From: Sphingobacterium sp. BN32
GTDB taxonomy: Bacteria; Bacteroidota; Bacteroidia; Sphingobacteriales; Sphingobacteriaceae
Length of the DNA: 64,000 nucleotides
NCBI RefSeq assembly: GCF_030503615.1
Contig: NZ_CP129963.1
Span: forward strand, 496,001 to 560,000
Reading direction: 5' to 3'
Part shown: positions 27,868 to 37,015 of the stretch, piece after piece
Layout: every line of letters begins with the position of its first letter
Numbering within the stretch: the first letter of the stretch is position 1
Program-made: the position numbers and the translations under genes
The notes under the pieces: model-generated
What the model saw: only the letters and a program-made list of their open reading frames with translations
What the model was told of the DNA's origin: nothing
Databases searched by the model: none

Positions 27868-27906
27868 GCCTATGAATAGATAGTGAAATCTGATACTTAA
27901 TTAACC

Positions 27907-27978
27907 AAAAAAAAGGCAATACATAAAATGTATTGCCCCCAAAATGCGTTTGCCGCGCATCTTATTTAAATAACTCTG
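27907..27978 (-). ncRNA. candidate DonS-like antisense sRNA in the susC leader
   Basis: On the minus strand a perfect 10 bp stem GGCAATACAT/ATGTATTGCC (27915-27937) is followed by eight T residues (27907-27914), a textbook terminator pointing against the operon. Upstream on that strand lie a second small hairpin ATGCG/CGCAT (27944-27960) and a perfect -7 box TAAATTTG at 27991-27984. These predict a transcript of about 72 nt from near 27978. Antisense sRNAs of this size and place (DonS family) repress ECF/FecR-controlled PULs in Bacteroides. The exact start is inferred and no -33 box is clear. Confidence 0.6.
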
Positions 27979-27983
27979 ATTAA

Positions 27984-27991
27984 CAAATTTA
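27984..27991 (-). promoter_or_regulatory. -7 box TAAATTTG of the candidate antisense sRNA
   Basis: A perfect TANNTTTG on the minus strand, overlapping the first base of the susC start codon at 27991. It is placed to drive the short transcript ending at the terminator at 27907-27937. Confidence 0.45.
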
Positions 27992-30900
27992 TGAAAGAAT
28001 TTGAAAAGCTTCGCATTTCTCGATCAAAACAGTATTGCAGAAGCCTAGTATTAAGTTCGCTGCTTTTATTTTACGCAACGAACGAAACATTTGCCTCTCA
28101 ATTCGACAAGATTGATGCAGCCACGCCGAGAATTACCGTTCATATTGGTAACACCACTCTGGTAGAGGCATTTAAGAAACTTGAAAACCATGGTGTTTTA
28201 GTTTTTTATTCTAATAATATTGATAAACCGAACAAATCGGTGAACGTTCATGCCGACAATAAAACACTAAATGAAGTGTTTGATAATTTGTTGGCCGGGA
28301 CGAACAATACCTATTCTGTTGAAGGACGCCAGGTCTTTGTCAAGCGCAAAGGGGCTGCTGCTACCGGGCTCAGGCAAGGCAACGAAACGGCAAAACAAGA
28401 GCTAGAGGCTTCCGGACGTGTGTTCTCGGAGGACGGTAAACCTATTGGTGGTGCTTCGGTAACCGTAGTAGGGACCATGACTTCGGCAGCGACCGACGAC
28501 AGTGGACATTTTAAAATTAAAGTTCCTAATGGCAAGGCAAAGCTTTCCATTAGTTATGTTGGCTATGAAACGCAACAAGTAAATGCCGGTCTCGACATCC
28601 GTGTTAGCTTAACGAAAAAAGAGGATGTGATCGAAGAAGTGGTGGTGACGGGTGTGACGAAGATGGATAGACGTTTATTCACAGGTGCCGCTACGAAGCT
28701 GAACGCTGAAGACATGAAGATCGACGGTATGCCCGAGATCAGCCGTTCGCTAGAAGGCCGTGTTGCCGGGGTTTCTGTACAGAACGTTTCGGGAACATTT
28801 GGTACAGCGCCAAAGATTCGTGTTCGTGGTGCTACTTCCATTTATGGTAGCTCTAAACCTTTATGGGTTGTGGACGGGGTAATCATGGAAGATGTAACAG
28901 AGGTGAGCGCGGACGATCTATCGTCTGGAGATGCGGTTACTCTGATCAGTTCGGCGGTTGCTGGACTGAATGCGGATGACATCGAGAGTTTCCAAATTCT
29001 AAAGGATGGATCAGCAACGTCGATTTATGGTGCTCGTGCTATGGCGGGGGTAATCGTTGTAACAACCAAACGTGGTAAAGCCGGCGTTAGCCGTTTAAGC
29101 TATACTGGTGAGTACACCAACCGTCAGATTCCTAGCTATGGGGAATTCAATATCATGAACTCGCAAGAGCAAATGGGCGTGTACAAGGAGATGGAAAGCA
29201 AAGGTTGGTTGAACTTCGGTGAAACGTACCGTGCACAGAACTCCGGTGTATATGGTCATATGTATAAATTACTGAATACCTACGACGTAAGGACTGGGAT
29301 GTTCGGCTTAGCAAACACAGAAGAGCAAAAGCTTGCTTATTTACGTGCTGCTGAAATGCGCAATACGGACTGGTTTGATGTGTTGTTCAACAACAACTTA
29401 ATGCAAAACCATTCCTTGAGTATGACAAACGGTACGGAAAAGTCTACTTACTATGCTTCTATTTCTGCGATGACCGATCCAGGATGGACCAAGCAAAGTA
29501 AGACCAACCGCTATACGGCAAACTTGAACATGAGTTATAAGATATTGCCAGATTTGACATTGAATTTAATTTCCAATGCGTCTACACGTCAGCAAAAAGC
29601 ACCAGGTACTTTAAGTCAAGAGACCGACCCGGTATTTGGTGAGGTGAAGCGTAATTTTGATATCAACCCTTACAATTACGCAATGAATACATCGCGCGCA
29701 TTGGAGGAAAATACATTCTATACGCGTAACTACGCGCCATTTAACATTCTTCATGAATTAGAGAACAACTACATTGATATCAATGTAACGGGTTTGAAAT
29801 TCCAGGGAGAGGTGAAATGGAGAGCGATGCCTGGTTTAGAATTTACGGCTTTAGGTGCGTTCAAATATGAGAACAGTTCCCAACAGCACAATATATTGGA
29901 CGATGCTAACCAAGCTTTAGCGTACCGCGCAATGGGCGACGCAACGATTCGTGATCAGAATAGCTTCTTATATACTGATCCGAATAATCCATACGCACTA
30001 CCTATTTCGGTTCTTCCTGAAGGAGGTATCTATCGCCGTACGGATTATGGCATGTCGGGGCAGGATTTCCGTGTTTCCGGAGCTTACTCGAAAACTATTG
30101 CTGATAAGCACATCATCAATATGAACGTGGGCGGGGAGTACAACTCTTACGATAGAGATCGCTCTTTGTTTACGGGTTGGGGTATGCAGTATGCCCTAGG
30201 TGAAATTCCATTCTACGTTTATGAGTTCTTTAAACAAGGGATTGAAGCCGGTACTGACTATTATGCTTTGAACCATACGAGATCACGTAAGGTAGGTTTC
30301 TACGCAAACCCAACGTACTCTTATAAGCATAAATATATTCTGACCGGTACGGTTCGTTATGACGGTAGTAACCGTTTAGGATCTGCTAACTCAGCGAGAT
30401 GGCTACCAACCTGGAATATTGGCGCTTCATGGAATGCGCATGAGGAAGATTTCTTTACGCGCTTGTTCGTACCAACATTTTCACATTTTACCCTTCGTAC
30501 ATCCTACAGTTTAACGGGGGAGAGCGGTGTTGACTTCGTGAACAATGCGAACATGATCATCAACAGTTTCAACCCATGGCGTCCATTCTCGGATATGAAA
30601 GAAAGTGGTCTGAAGATCACCGAATTCCCGAATGATAACTTGACCTATGAGAAGAAGCATGAGTTGAATATCGGTGCTGACTTAGGGTTTCTTGACAACC
30701 GCATCAACTTTGTGGTGGATGCCTATACGCGTAATAACTTTGACTTGATTGGCCCGATCTACACCGATGGTGTTGCTGGTAAATCGTTGAAGTGGGGTAA
30801 CGTAGCGGCGATGAAGTCCAAAGGTATCGAGTTCACCCTATCCACACGCAACATTGTTCGTGAGGACTTCAACTGGGCATCTAGCTTTACGATGGCTTGG

Positions 30901-31656
30901 AACGAGACCAATATTACTCGTTTAGATGCGACATCGCGTGTGGTAGACTTAGTTAAAGGTACGGGATATGTGCAAGAAGGATATCCGGTTAGAGCGATTT
31001 TCTCTATTCCATTCGTAGGATTGGACAGAGAGGGTTTGCCGGTGTACATCAATCAAGATGGAATAGAAACCTCTTATGACATCGACTTCCAAGAGAATGC
31101 GCCGAATAAGATGAGTTTCTTGAAATACGAAGGTTCAGCCGATCCAAATACGATGGGTTCTTTTGGTAATATCTTCACATATAAAAATTTCCGCTTAAAT
31201 GTGTTTATGACTTACTCGTTTGGAAATGTGATTCGTTTGGATCAGGTTTTCAGAAACAAGTATGACGATATGCGTGCGATGCCACGTGAGTTTGCGAACC
31301 GTTGGACTTTACCTGGCGATGAGGCCTATACAACCATTCCGGCTTTGGTTAACCGTCGTGATTCAGACGATAACCCAGATATGAAGATCGCTTATAATGC
31401 CTACAACTTCTCAACGGAGCGTATTGCTGACGGTGGTTTCATTCGTATGAAAGAGATTTCTCTAGGCTATGATTTCCCTAAAGACTGGCTTGGTCCGCGT
31501 ATGAACAACCTTTCTGTTAAGTTACAAGCGACCAACCCATTCTTAATCTACGCAGATAAGAAGTTAAATGGTCAGGATCCAGAGTTCTTCCGTTCAGGCG
31601 GTGTTGCAGCTCCGGTACCAAGACAATACACTTTCACGGTGAGAGTTGGAATATAA
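27991..31656 (+). CDS. SusC/RagA TonB-dependent receptor with STN signalling domain
   Basis: This 1221-residue outer-membrane importer powered by TonB has, after a signal sequence, an STN (secretin/TonB short N-terminal) domain at about residues 48-110 (ITVHIGNTTLVEAFKKLENH). That domain talks to FecR. A carboxypeptidase-regulatory-like Ig domain follows at about 140-215 (ASGRVFSEDGKPIGGASVTV). The plug contains the SusC signature LWVVDGVIMEDV and DIESFQILKDGSATSIYGA. A 22-strand barrel ends with QYTFTVRVGI. It works with the SusD lipoprotein encoded 18 bp downstream. Imported substrates are usually glycans or peptides. The lack of glycoside hydrolases here and the metallohydrolase downstream favour a protein- or peptide-like substrate, which is inference. 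Confidence 0.95.
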   Translation: MKEFEKLRISRSKQYCRSLVLSSLLLFYATNETFASQFDKIDAATPRITVHIGNTTLVEAFKKLENHGVLVFYSNNIDKPNKSVNVHADNKTLNEVFDNLLAGTNNTYSVEGRQVFVKRKGAAATGLRQGNETAKQELEASGRVFSEDGKPIGGASVTVVGTMTSAATDDSGHFKIKVPNGKAKLSISYVGYETQQVNAGLDIRVSLTKKEDVIEEVVVTGVTKMDRRLFTGAATKLNAEDMKIDGMPEISRSLEGRVAGVSVQNVSGTFGTAPKIRVRGATSIYGSSKPLWVVDGVIMEDVTEVSADDLSSGDAVTLISSAVAGLNADDIESFQILKDGSATSIYGARAMAGVIVVTTKRGKAGVSRLSYTGEYTNRQIPSYGEFNIMNSQEQMGVYKEMESKGWLNFGETYRAQNSGVYGHMYKLLNTYDVRTGMFGLANTEEQKLAYLRAAEMRNTDWFDVLFNNNLMQNHSLSMTNGTEKSTYYASISAMTDPGWTKQSKTNRYTANLNMSYKILPDLTLNLISNASTRQQKAPGTLSQETDPVFGEVKRNFDINPYNYAMNTSRALEENTFYTRNYAPFNILHELENNYIDINVTGLKFQGEVKWRAMPGLEFTALGAFKYENSSQQHNILDDANQALAYRAMGDATIRDQNSFLYTDPNNPYALPISVLPEGGIYRRTDYGMSGQDFRVSGAYSKTIADKHIINMNVGGEYNSYDRDRSLFTGWGMQYALGEIPFYVYEFFKQGIEAGTDYYALNHTRSRKVGFYANPTYSYKHKYILTGTVRYDGSNRLGSANSARWLPTWNIGASWNAHEEDFFTRLFVPTFSHFTLRTSYSLTGESGVDFVNNANMIINSFNPWRPFSDMKESGLKITEFPNDNLTYEKKHELNIGADLGFLDNRINFVVDAYTRNNFDLIGPIYTDGVAGKSLKWGNVAAMKSKGIEFTLSTRNIVREDFNWASSFTMAWNETNITRLDATSRVVDLVKGTGYVQEGYPVRAIFSIPFVGLDREGLPVYINQDGIETSYDIDFQENAPNKMSFLKYEGSADPNTMGSFGNIFTYKNFRLNVFMTYSFGNVIRLDQVFRNKYDDMRAMPREFANRWTLPGDEAYTTIPALVNRRDSDDNPDMKIAYNAYNFSTERIADGGFIRMKEISLGYDFPKDWLGPRMNNLSVKLQATNPFLIYADKKLNGQDPEFFRSGGVAAPVPRQYTFTVRVGI

Positions 31657-31674
31657 TCTATAATTGAATATCAA

Positions 31675-33222
31675 ATGAAAAGAATATATAAATTATTATT
31701 AGTCTCTGTTTCTACTGTAGCATTCTTAGGTTCTTGTGATAAAACCTTAGATACACCTCCGGATTCAAGAACAGAGCTGGATACGCCCGAAAAGATTCAG
31801 AAATTACTGGTCTCTGCCTATCCCGCGGCGTCCACGTATTGGATGAACGAGATGTCTTCGGATAATGCGGATTATAACGGCGACGTATGGTTAGCTTACG
31901 ACCGCTTTCATGGACAGTCTTTCTTTTGGCAAGATATTACCGAAGCCTCCAATGATAATACCTATGAGATTTGGAGCAAACACTACGGCGCTATTGGTAC
32001 GGCCAATGCGGTATTAGAGGCGATCGAGAAGCTTGGAAATCCTAGTAACCTAGATGCGGCTCGAGGCGAAGCATTAATCTGTAGAGCCTACAGTCATTTT
32101 GTGTTAGTTAACACATTCTCGCATGCTTACAATAAAACGACGAGTCAAACGGATTTAGGGATCCCATATTCGGATAAGATCGAGAAGGAACTGATTACAG
32201 AACATGATCGTAGTACTGTTGCGAGAACTTACGAGTTGATTCAACAGGATATCGAAAAAGGACTGCCTTTAATCAGTGATTCGTACTATACACAACCAAA
32301 GTTCCACTTTAACATCAAAGCAGCACATGCTTTTGCTGCGCGCTTCTATTTGTATCATAGAGAATATGACAAGGCGATCGCTGCGGCGACAAAAGCTATT
32401 GGCACAGCCGGGAATGCAGATTTAAGAGATTGGAATGCGTTGCAGAAACTGAGCAACAATAATTTTATAAAACCCAATGCTTACATCAGTAAAGACGAAA
32501 AAGCAAATTACTTATTGATGGACGCGGTTTCAAGCTGGCCATATTGCCATGGTCCTTACCGAGGTGGCGGTCGTTACTCATTCAGTAAGTACATCTCTGA
32601 TAATGAGGCGAGCACTTCAAATGGGCCTTGGGGCGATTATGCATTGTTGAACTTTAGAGCATTAAACTACGACGCGAATGCGAAGAAGATGGTGGCTTAT
32701 AAAATCGCCGGCTACTTCGAGTATACCGATGTCATCAACAAGATTGGTTATGTGCATTCTGTACAGGCAATTTTTACAGCTGATGAAACGCTTTTGACGC
32801 GTGCAGAAGCTTATGCATTGAAGGGTGATGTGGATAATGCGGCAAAAGATATGTTGACATTTCTAGGGAATTATTCGGTAAAGCGTAATATCACGAAGCA
32901 GAGCATCCTAGATTTCTACAAAAACATTGATTATTACAAGTATGATGTTCCTACGCCTAAGAAAGCCTTCAATATTGACTTTTCTTTATCTCAAGATCAA
33001 GAGAACATGATTCACGCAATTTTACATAGCCGTCGCGTTCTAACGATGCACGAGGGGCAGCGTTGGAATGATATCAAGCGTTATGGTATCGTCATTTATA
33101 GACGCTTAGTCCAAAATAATGAGGTAGGCTTGCTGGATGAATTGAAACCAAATGACCCTCGTCGTGCTTACCAATTACCGAAAGAGATTTTAGGTGCTGG
33201 ATTACCAGGAAACCCAAGATAA
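31675..33222 (+). CDS. SusD/RagB-family surface lipoprotein
   Basis: This 515-residue lipoprotein has a type II signal peptide with lipobox LGSC (Cys near residue 21) and forms the lid of the SusC channel. The alpha-helical TPR-like SusD fold is recognisable from ARGEALICRAYSHFVLVNTF, FNIKAAHAFAARFYLYHREYDKA and RAEAYALKGDVDNA. It sits 18 bp after susC; the metallohydrolase gene follows within 5 bp. The substrate cannot be predicted. Confidence 0.93.
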   Translation: MKRIYKLLLVSVSTVAFLGSCDKTLDTPPDSRTELDTPEKIQKLLVSAYPAASTYWMNEMSSDNADYNGDVWLAYDRFHGQSFFWQDITEASNDNTYEIWSKHYGAIGTANAVLEAIEKLGNPSNLDAARGEALICRAYSHFVLVNTFSHAYNKTTSQTDLGIPYSDKIEKELITEHDRSTVARTYELIQQDIEKGLPLISDSYYTQPKFHFNIKAAHAFAARFYLYHREYDKAIAAATKAIGTAGNADLRDWNALQKLSNNNFIKPNAYISKDEKANYLLMDAVSSWPYCHGPYRGGGRYSFSKYISDNEASTSNGPWGDYALLNFRALNYDANAKKMVAYKIAGYFEYTDVINKIGYVHSVQAIFTADETLLTRAEAYALKGDVDNAAKDMLTFLGNYSVKRNITKQSILDFYKNIDYYKYDVPTPKKAFNIDFSLSQDQENMIHAILHSRRVLTMHEGQRWNDIKRYGIVIYRRLVQNNEVGLLDELKPNDPRRAYQLPKEILGAGLPGNPR

Positions 33223-33226
33223 TATT

Positions 33227-34111
33227 ATGAAAATGAAGAAATTAAATATACTCTATTTTATTGCTGTACTGGCAGTTCTTGTAACTTCATGTCGAAAGGA
33301 TGACCCTGTTGACAAAGATAACTCGATCTTCCAGCCTGCAGACCCGGCCACCGTTACGGAGTTCGATAACTGGCTAATCAAGAATATCGCCTATCCATAT
33401 AACATCGATATTCTATATAAATATAACGATATCAATACCGATCCTCGTTTTATCCTGGTCCCTGCAGATGTTAAGAAGTCGCAATTAGCGATTCAAGTAT
33501 TGAAGTACGCTTGGTTGGAAGCATACGACGAGGTCTTAGGTGTGGATTTCACCAGACAATATGCTCCTAAGCAATTTATGTTCGTAGGGTCTTCAGCGAT
33601 TGAAAGCGATAATACGAAAGTAATGGCTACCGCAGAGGGAGGGGTTAAGATTACTATGTACGAGGTGAATACCCTGGAATTGGACGCCGCTAAATTGAAT
33701 GACGGATATTTCCATATCATCCACCACGAGTTTAGCCACATTTTACACCAAACGAAAAACTACAGCACAGACTACCAAAAGATTTCGGAATCTGATTATA
33801 TCAAAGATGATTGGTGGTTGACTTCGGATGCTGACGCGAGAAAGAAAGGTTTTGTTTCTGCCTATTCGATGGTGGAGCCGAACGAGGATTTTGCGGAGGT
33901 GTATTCGATTTTTATCACTTCGACAGACGCGCAATGGAAATCAATCATCGCACAAGCAGGAACAGAGGGTGCGGAAAAAATCAATAAGAAGCTGAATATC
34001 ATTCGTGAATATGCGAAGAACTCTTGGGAATTTGATCTTGATGAATTACGCTCCGTAGTACTTCGTCGTTCGGAACGTGTTCCGGGTTTATCGTTTGTTG
34101 ACTTTAATTAA
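33227..34111 (+). CDS. substrate import-associated zinc metallohydrolase lipoprotein (HExxH)
   Basis: This 294-residue lipoprotein has lipobox VTSC (Cys about residue 22). It carries a gluzincin/metzincin-type HHEFSHILH motif with the zinc ligands His167 and His171 and the catalytic Glu168. It fits the family found only beside SusC/SusD pairs (LP_HExxH_w_tonB, overlapping the Peptidase_Mx1 family). A hydrolytic role on the cell surface or in the periplasm, preparing or trimming the imported substrate, is inferred. I start at the ATG at 33227, which gives MKMKKLNILYFIAVLAVL, a proper lipoprotein signal. An upstream TTG in the same frame would overlap susD. It lies 8 bp before the DUF4302 gene. 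Confidence 0.87.
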   Translation: MKMKKLNILYFIAVLAVLVTSCRKDDPVDKDNSIFQPADPATVTEFDNWLIKNIAYPYNIDILYKYNDINTDPRFILVPADVKKSQLAIQVLKYAWLEAYDEVLGVDFTRQYAPKQFMFVGSSAIESDNTKVMATAEGGVKITMYEVNTLELDAAKLNDGYFHIIHHEFSHILHQTKNYSTDYQKISESDYIKDDWWLTSDADARKKGFVSAYSMVEPNEDFAEVYSIFITSTDAQWKSIIAQAGTEGAEKINKKLNIIREYAKNSWEFDLDELRSVVLRRSERVPGLSFVDFN

Positions 34112-34119
34112 TTGAGAAA

Positions 34120-35427
34120 ATGAAAAACATAAATAAGATATTTCTTGCTTGTGCGCTTGCATTGACCTTTAGTAGCTGTAGCCGTTTCGAAGATCCTATC
34201 TTCGATGATTCCTCAGCACAAAGAATGAACGAAGCGTTCGCCGAGTATGATAAGACACTTCAGAGTGCACCATACGGTTGGAGTTTGGATTATTACTACG
34301 GTGATTCTAAGAACCCGCTTGGCGGTTATAAGATGCTTGCAAAGTTTAAGGAAGGTAAAGTGGAATTAGCGTCTGAGCTGACTACAAATAAAGTGAACGC
34401 GGGGACTTCCCAAACTTCGACTTACAGCTTTGTTTCTGACAATGGTCCAGTTTTGAGTTTTGATAGTTATAATCCTATTCTTCATTATTATTCAGAGGCG
34501 TCGCCATCCTCTCCAGATGGATTGGGTGGAGATTATGAATTTATTATGGAGTCCGTAACGGCGGAAAAAATTGTTATGCGCGGCAAGAAATTCGGCAACA
34601 CAATCGTTATGCGTCCGCTTAATGAGGAGAAGGACTTCGTAGCGTATGTGAATGAAATTAAAGAATTGAAAAATATCTTCAGTAAACTGATGCGTTTTGA
34701 TGTTCAAACTGCTGCTGGAACTACTGGTGGAGCCATTAACTTGGATCAAAGTAAATGGTACAACACTGAGAATCCGGAGAAAGTAACATATTATGCAGTT
34801 TCTGACGAAGGTATTGATTTGCAATTCCCCGTGACTCTAGATGGTAAAGAATACGATAGCTTTATCTTCAATAAGGATACAAAAACCTTTCATGCTAGAG
34901 GAAATACCGCTATTACGATTAAAAGCGTCCGCTTGGAATATGCAGATATTCCAGGAAGTTACAAGTTATCTTATATCAGTAATCGTGGTTCAAAGAACGA
35001 GATTGTTACTATAAAAGCTAAAGAAGAAGGTAAGTCCTATACATTGACCTCTGAGACGTTTATTCTCCCTATTCAGTTAGATTATGAAAATGGGAACTTA
35101 ATTTTCAAGCCACAAAATTTAGGTAGAACGCCTGACGGTTCTTCTGGCAACTTGTGGTTGACAGTGGGTTACGAAACGAATCTATTAGGCTATATCAGCC
35201 AAACTTACCAAAATACGCCAGAGCACATTATGGGAGGTTTATGGATGCAGGGCACGCGTGAGAAACCATCATTAACGGTTATGTCACAATACACAAAGCC
35301 AGGCATTTTTGGAGCATCGCCAATGAAATTTTTAGGCTTACATAAGATCGTTGGAACCACAAAAACATTTTACGATAATAAGGATGGGGTAAACTTCCTT
35401 TACAATATTAAACTCGTTAAGCAATAA
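34120..35427 (+). CDS. DUF4302 lipoprotein
   Basis: The product is 435 residues with lipobox FSSC (Cys about residue 20). The DUF4302 hallmarks are visible: SAPYGWSLDYYYGDSK near residue 52, GGYKMLAKFKEGKVELASEL, DNGPVLSFDSYNPILHYYSE, and GLGGDYEFIMESVTAEKIVM. The family is of unknown function and typically sits next to SusD and the HExxH lipoprotein. It is probably exposed on the surface as a substrate-binding component; that is inference. Confidence 0.82.
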   Translation: MKNINKIFLACALALTFSSCSRFEDPIFDDSSAQRMNEAFAEYDKTLQSAPYGWSLDYYYGDSKNPLGGYKMLAKFKEGKVELASELTTNKVNAGTSQTSTYSFVSDNGPVLSFDSYNPILHYYSEASPSSPDGLGGDYEFIMESVTAEKIVMRGKKFGNTIVMRPLNEEKDFVAYVNEIKELKNIFSKLMRFDVQTAAGTTGGAINLDQSKWYNTENPEKVTYYAVSDEGIDLQFPVTLDGKEYDSFIFNKDTKTFHARGNTAITIKSVRLEYADIPGSYKLSYISNRGSKNEIVTIKAKEEGKSYTLTSETFILPIQLDYENGNLIFKPQNLGRTPDGSSGNLWLTVGYETNLLGYISQTYQNTPEHIMGGLWMQGTREKPSLTVMSQYTKPGIFGASPMKFLGLHKIVGTTKTFYDNKDGVNFLYNIKLVKQ

Positions 35428-35432
35428 GAATA

Positions 35433-36584
35433 ATGACGATGAGAAATTTATTAAAATATATTTTCCTTTTAGGAGTCATGGCTACGGTCATGGTATCCTG
35501 TAAGAAGGATAATTCTGCGCCTGAATTGTCTGTTGTTGAGACAAAATTAGGAACTGGCCCCCTAGAAAATAAAGGGACCATCCAGCTAAGTTCAGCAGAT
35601 TACACCGCAACTGTCGAAGATGCATGGTGTAAAATTGAGCAAGATGGAAATATCATTCACATCACAGTTGAACAGAACGATGATAAGACGAATCGCTCAA
35701 CGCTGATCCACATCACATCGGGTGATGGCAAAATGCTAGTTGTTCCGATTACGCAGAGAGGGCTATTGTTTGATATAAACTCGCCCATTAAAGATTTGAA
35801 TTATTCATTCAAAGGAGGAGTTAAGAAGATCAATATCATCAGTAACGTGGACTACAAGGTGGAATTTGATCAGGATTGGTTGAGCTATAAAGTAGAAGGC
35901 GATACACTCTATATCACTGCGGATAGCTATCAGCCTGCTGACAAAAACACGAAGCGAACAGCGAAAGCGACAATCATCTACGGGACTGATGAGGCGGTTT
36001 TAGATTTGACACAGCTGAATATTTTGTCTTACGAAGAATTCCTGGGGCCTGGCCGCTTATCATTTATTGATAACGCTACGGTCAATGAAACTTATCGTAA
36101 AACACTGTCAGTAAATATTGTAGAGAAAGTAAATGGTTCTGTGTTTACTGTAGTGACCGGGCCAATAGCAACACTTAGCAACAGATCCATCAAAATCGAC
36201 GTCACGTATAACCCGGATGGGTCTATTCAGATTAATTCAGGACAATTGCTGTTTGAAGACTACTATGATGAAAGATCGACAGAGATTAACACGAACAAAT
36301 TAGTTCGAGTTTATGGTATGATGTACAATATCGCTGCTAAGACCTATAGCTCTAATTTCGATCCTTTGTTGAAGGCAATAGCTGAATCTTCAACGACGGG
36401 TATGGTTTATAGATTTAATGCGTTTAATAAATGGAACAATGGTTCTCCGCTTGAGATTTTATACAGAGAATACGCTGCAGACGGTATGGCGTTTCCTGCT
36501 TATAAGTTGAATACAACAACAATCAGTAGGTTTACCAACATCCCTCCATATGTTTATATGCTTGGGATGCGTTTAGAAAAGTAA
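35433..36584 (+). CDS. BACON-type domain surface lipoprotein
   Basis: This 383-residue lipoprotein has lipobox VMVSC (Cys near residue 23) and two N-terminal Ig-like domains of BACON type. The first reaches to about residue 112 and ends HITSGDGKMLVVPITQRG. The second reaches to about 200 (YKVEFDQDWLSYKVEGDTLYI, ending EAVLDLTQLN). BACON domains bind glycans or mucin-like ligands in other Bacteroidota. The remaining ~180 residues are beta-rich and unrecognised. It is the last gene of the locus, 5 bp after DUF4302 and before a strong terminator. Start at 35433 (MTMRN) or the second ATG at 35439. Confidence 0.7.
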   Translation: MTMRNLLKYIFLLGVMATVMVSCKKDNSAPELSVVETKLGTGPLENKGTIQLSSADYTATVEDAWCKIEQDGNIIHITVEQNDDKTNRSTLIHITSGDGKMLVVPITQRGLLFDINSPIKDLNYSFKGGVKKINIISNVDYKVEFDQDWLSYKVEGDTLYITADSYQPADKNTKRTAKATIIYGTDEAVLDLTQLNILSYEEFLGPGRLSFIDNATVNETYRKTLSVNIVEKVNGSVFTVVTGPIATLSNRSIKIDVTYNPDGSIQINSGQLLFEDYYDERSTEINTNKLVRVYGMMYNIAAKTYSSNFDPLLKAIAESSTTGMVYRFNAFNKWNNGSPLEILYREYAADGMAFPAYKLNTTTISRFTNIPPYVYMLGMRLEK

Positions 36585-36611
36585 TTTCATTGTTTAGTTA
36601 ATAATTGCTTA

Positions 36612-36643
36612 GAAGCTGCCCCTCGGGGCAGCTTCTTTTTTTT
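36612..36643 (+). terminator. intrinsic terminator of the ECF/SusCD locus
   Basis: An 11 bp GC-rich stem GAAGCTGCCCC/GGGGCAGCTTC with a 2 nt centre is followed by eight T residues, 27 bp after the last gene of the operon. Confidence 0.92.
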
Positions 36644-37015
36644 CTGAAAGCGTTTGTTTTCAACGGCCATCAAGAATTTTCATGTTTGTTGGTTTTATGG
36701 AAGTATGAAAGATTTTGTGTCTGATTGTTACAAAGGGGCAAGCTGTTTTTCATTTCAGTTGGGTACACAAGAAAGCTGGACTCAAAGTATCATACATTTA
36801 ATATTTGATTCATATTCTTTGGTATACAACTGAGTTAGTTTTGAAATATAAGAGGGATTAAATTGATGAGAAATAAAAATACACAGCATGCTGTTTGTCG
36901 TTCCGGGAGGAGTTGGCAAAACATGTTCTTTGACATCTTGATAGTGTGGGAATTAGGCTGTCTCCGTCCTTTCAAATAGACGGAGATTAAATGGGCTAGC
37001 TATAGCGGGAATCGC
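36644..37015. other. 372 bp gap with no recognised gene
   Basis: The longest open frames are below 40 codons. The only structure I can point to is CTCCGTC/GACGGAG (36960-36986, 10 nt loop), which lacks a T-tract in either direction. A GTTCTTTGACATCTTG string near 36922 resembles sequences seen upstream of Bacteroidota transcription units, but no gene follows on the plus strand. Confidence 0.4.

Noticed and set aside
36905-36990. GTTCTTTGACATCTTG string and CTCCGTC/GACGGAG hairpin as a possible RNA gene
   Set aside because: No known RNA consensus fits, there is no terminator, and no gene follows on that strand.
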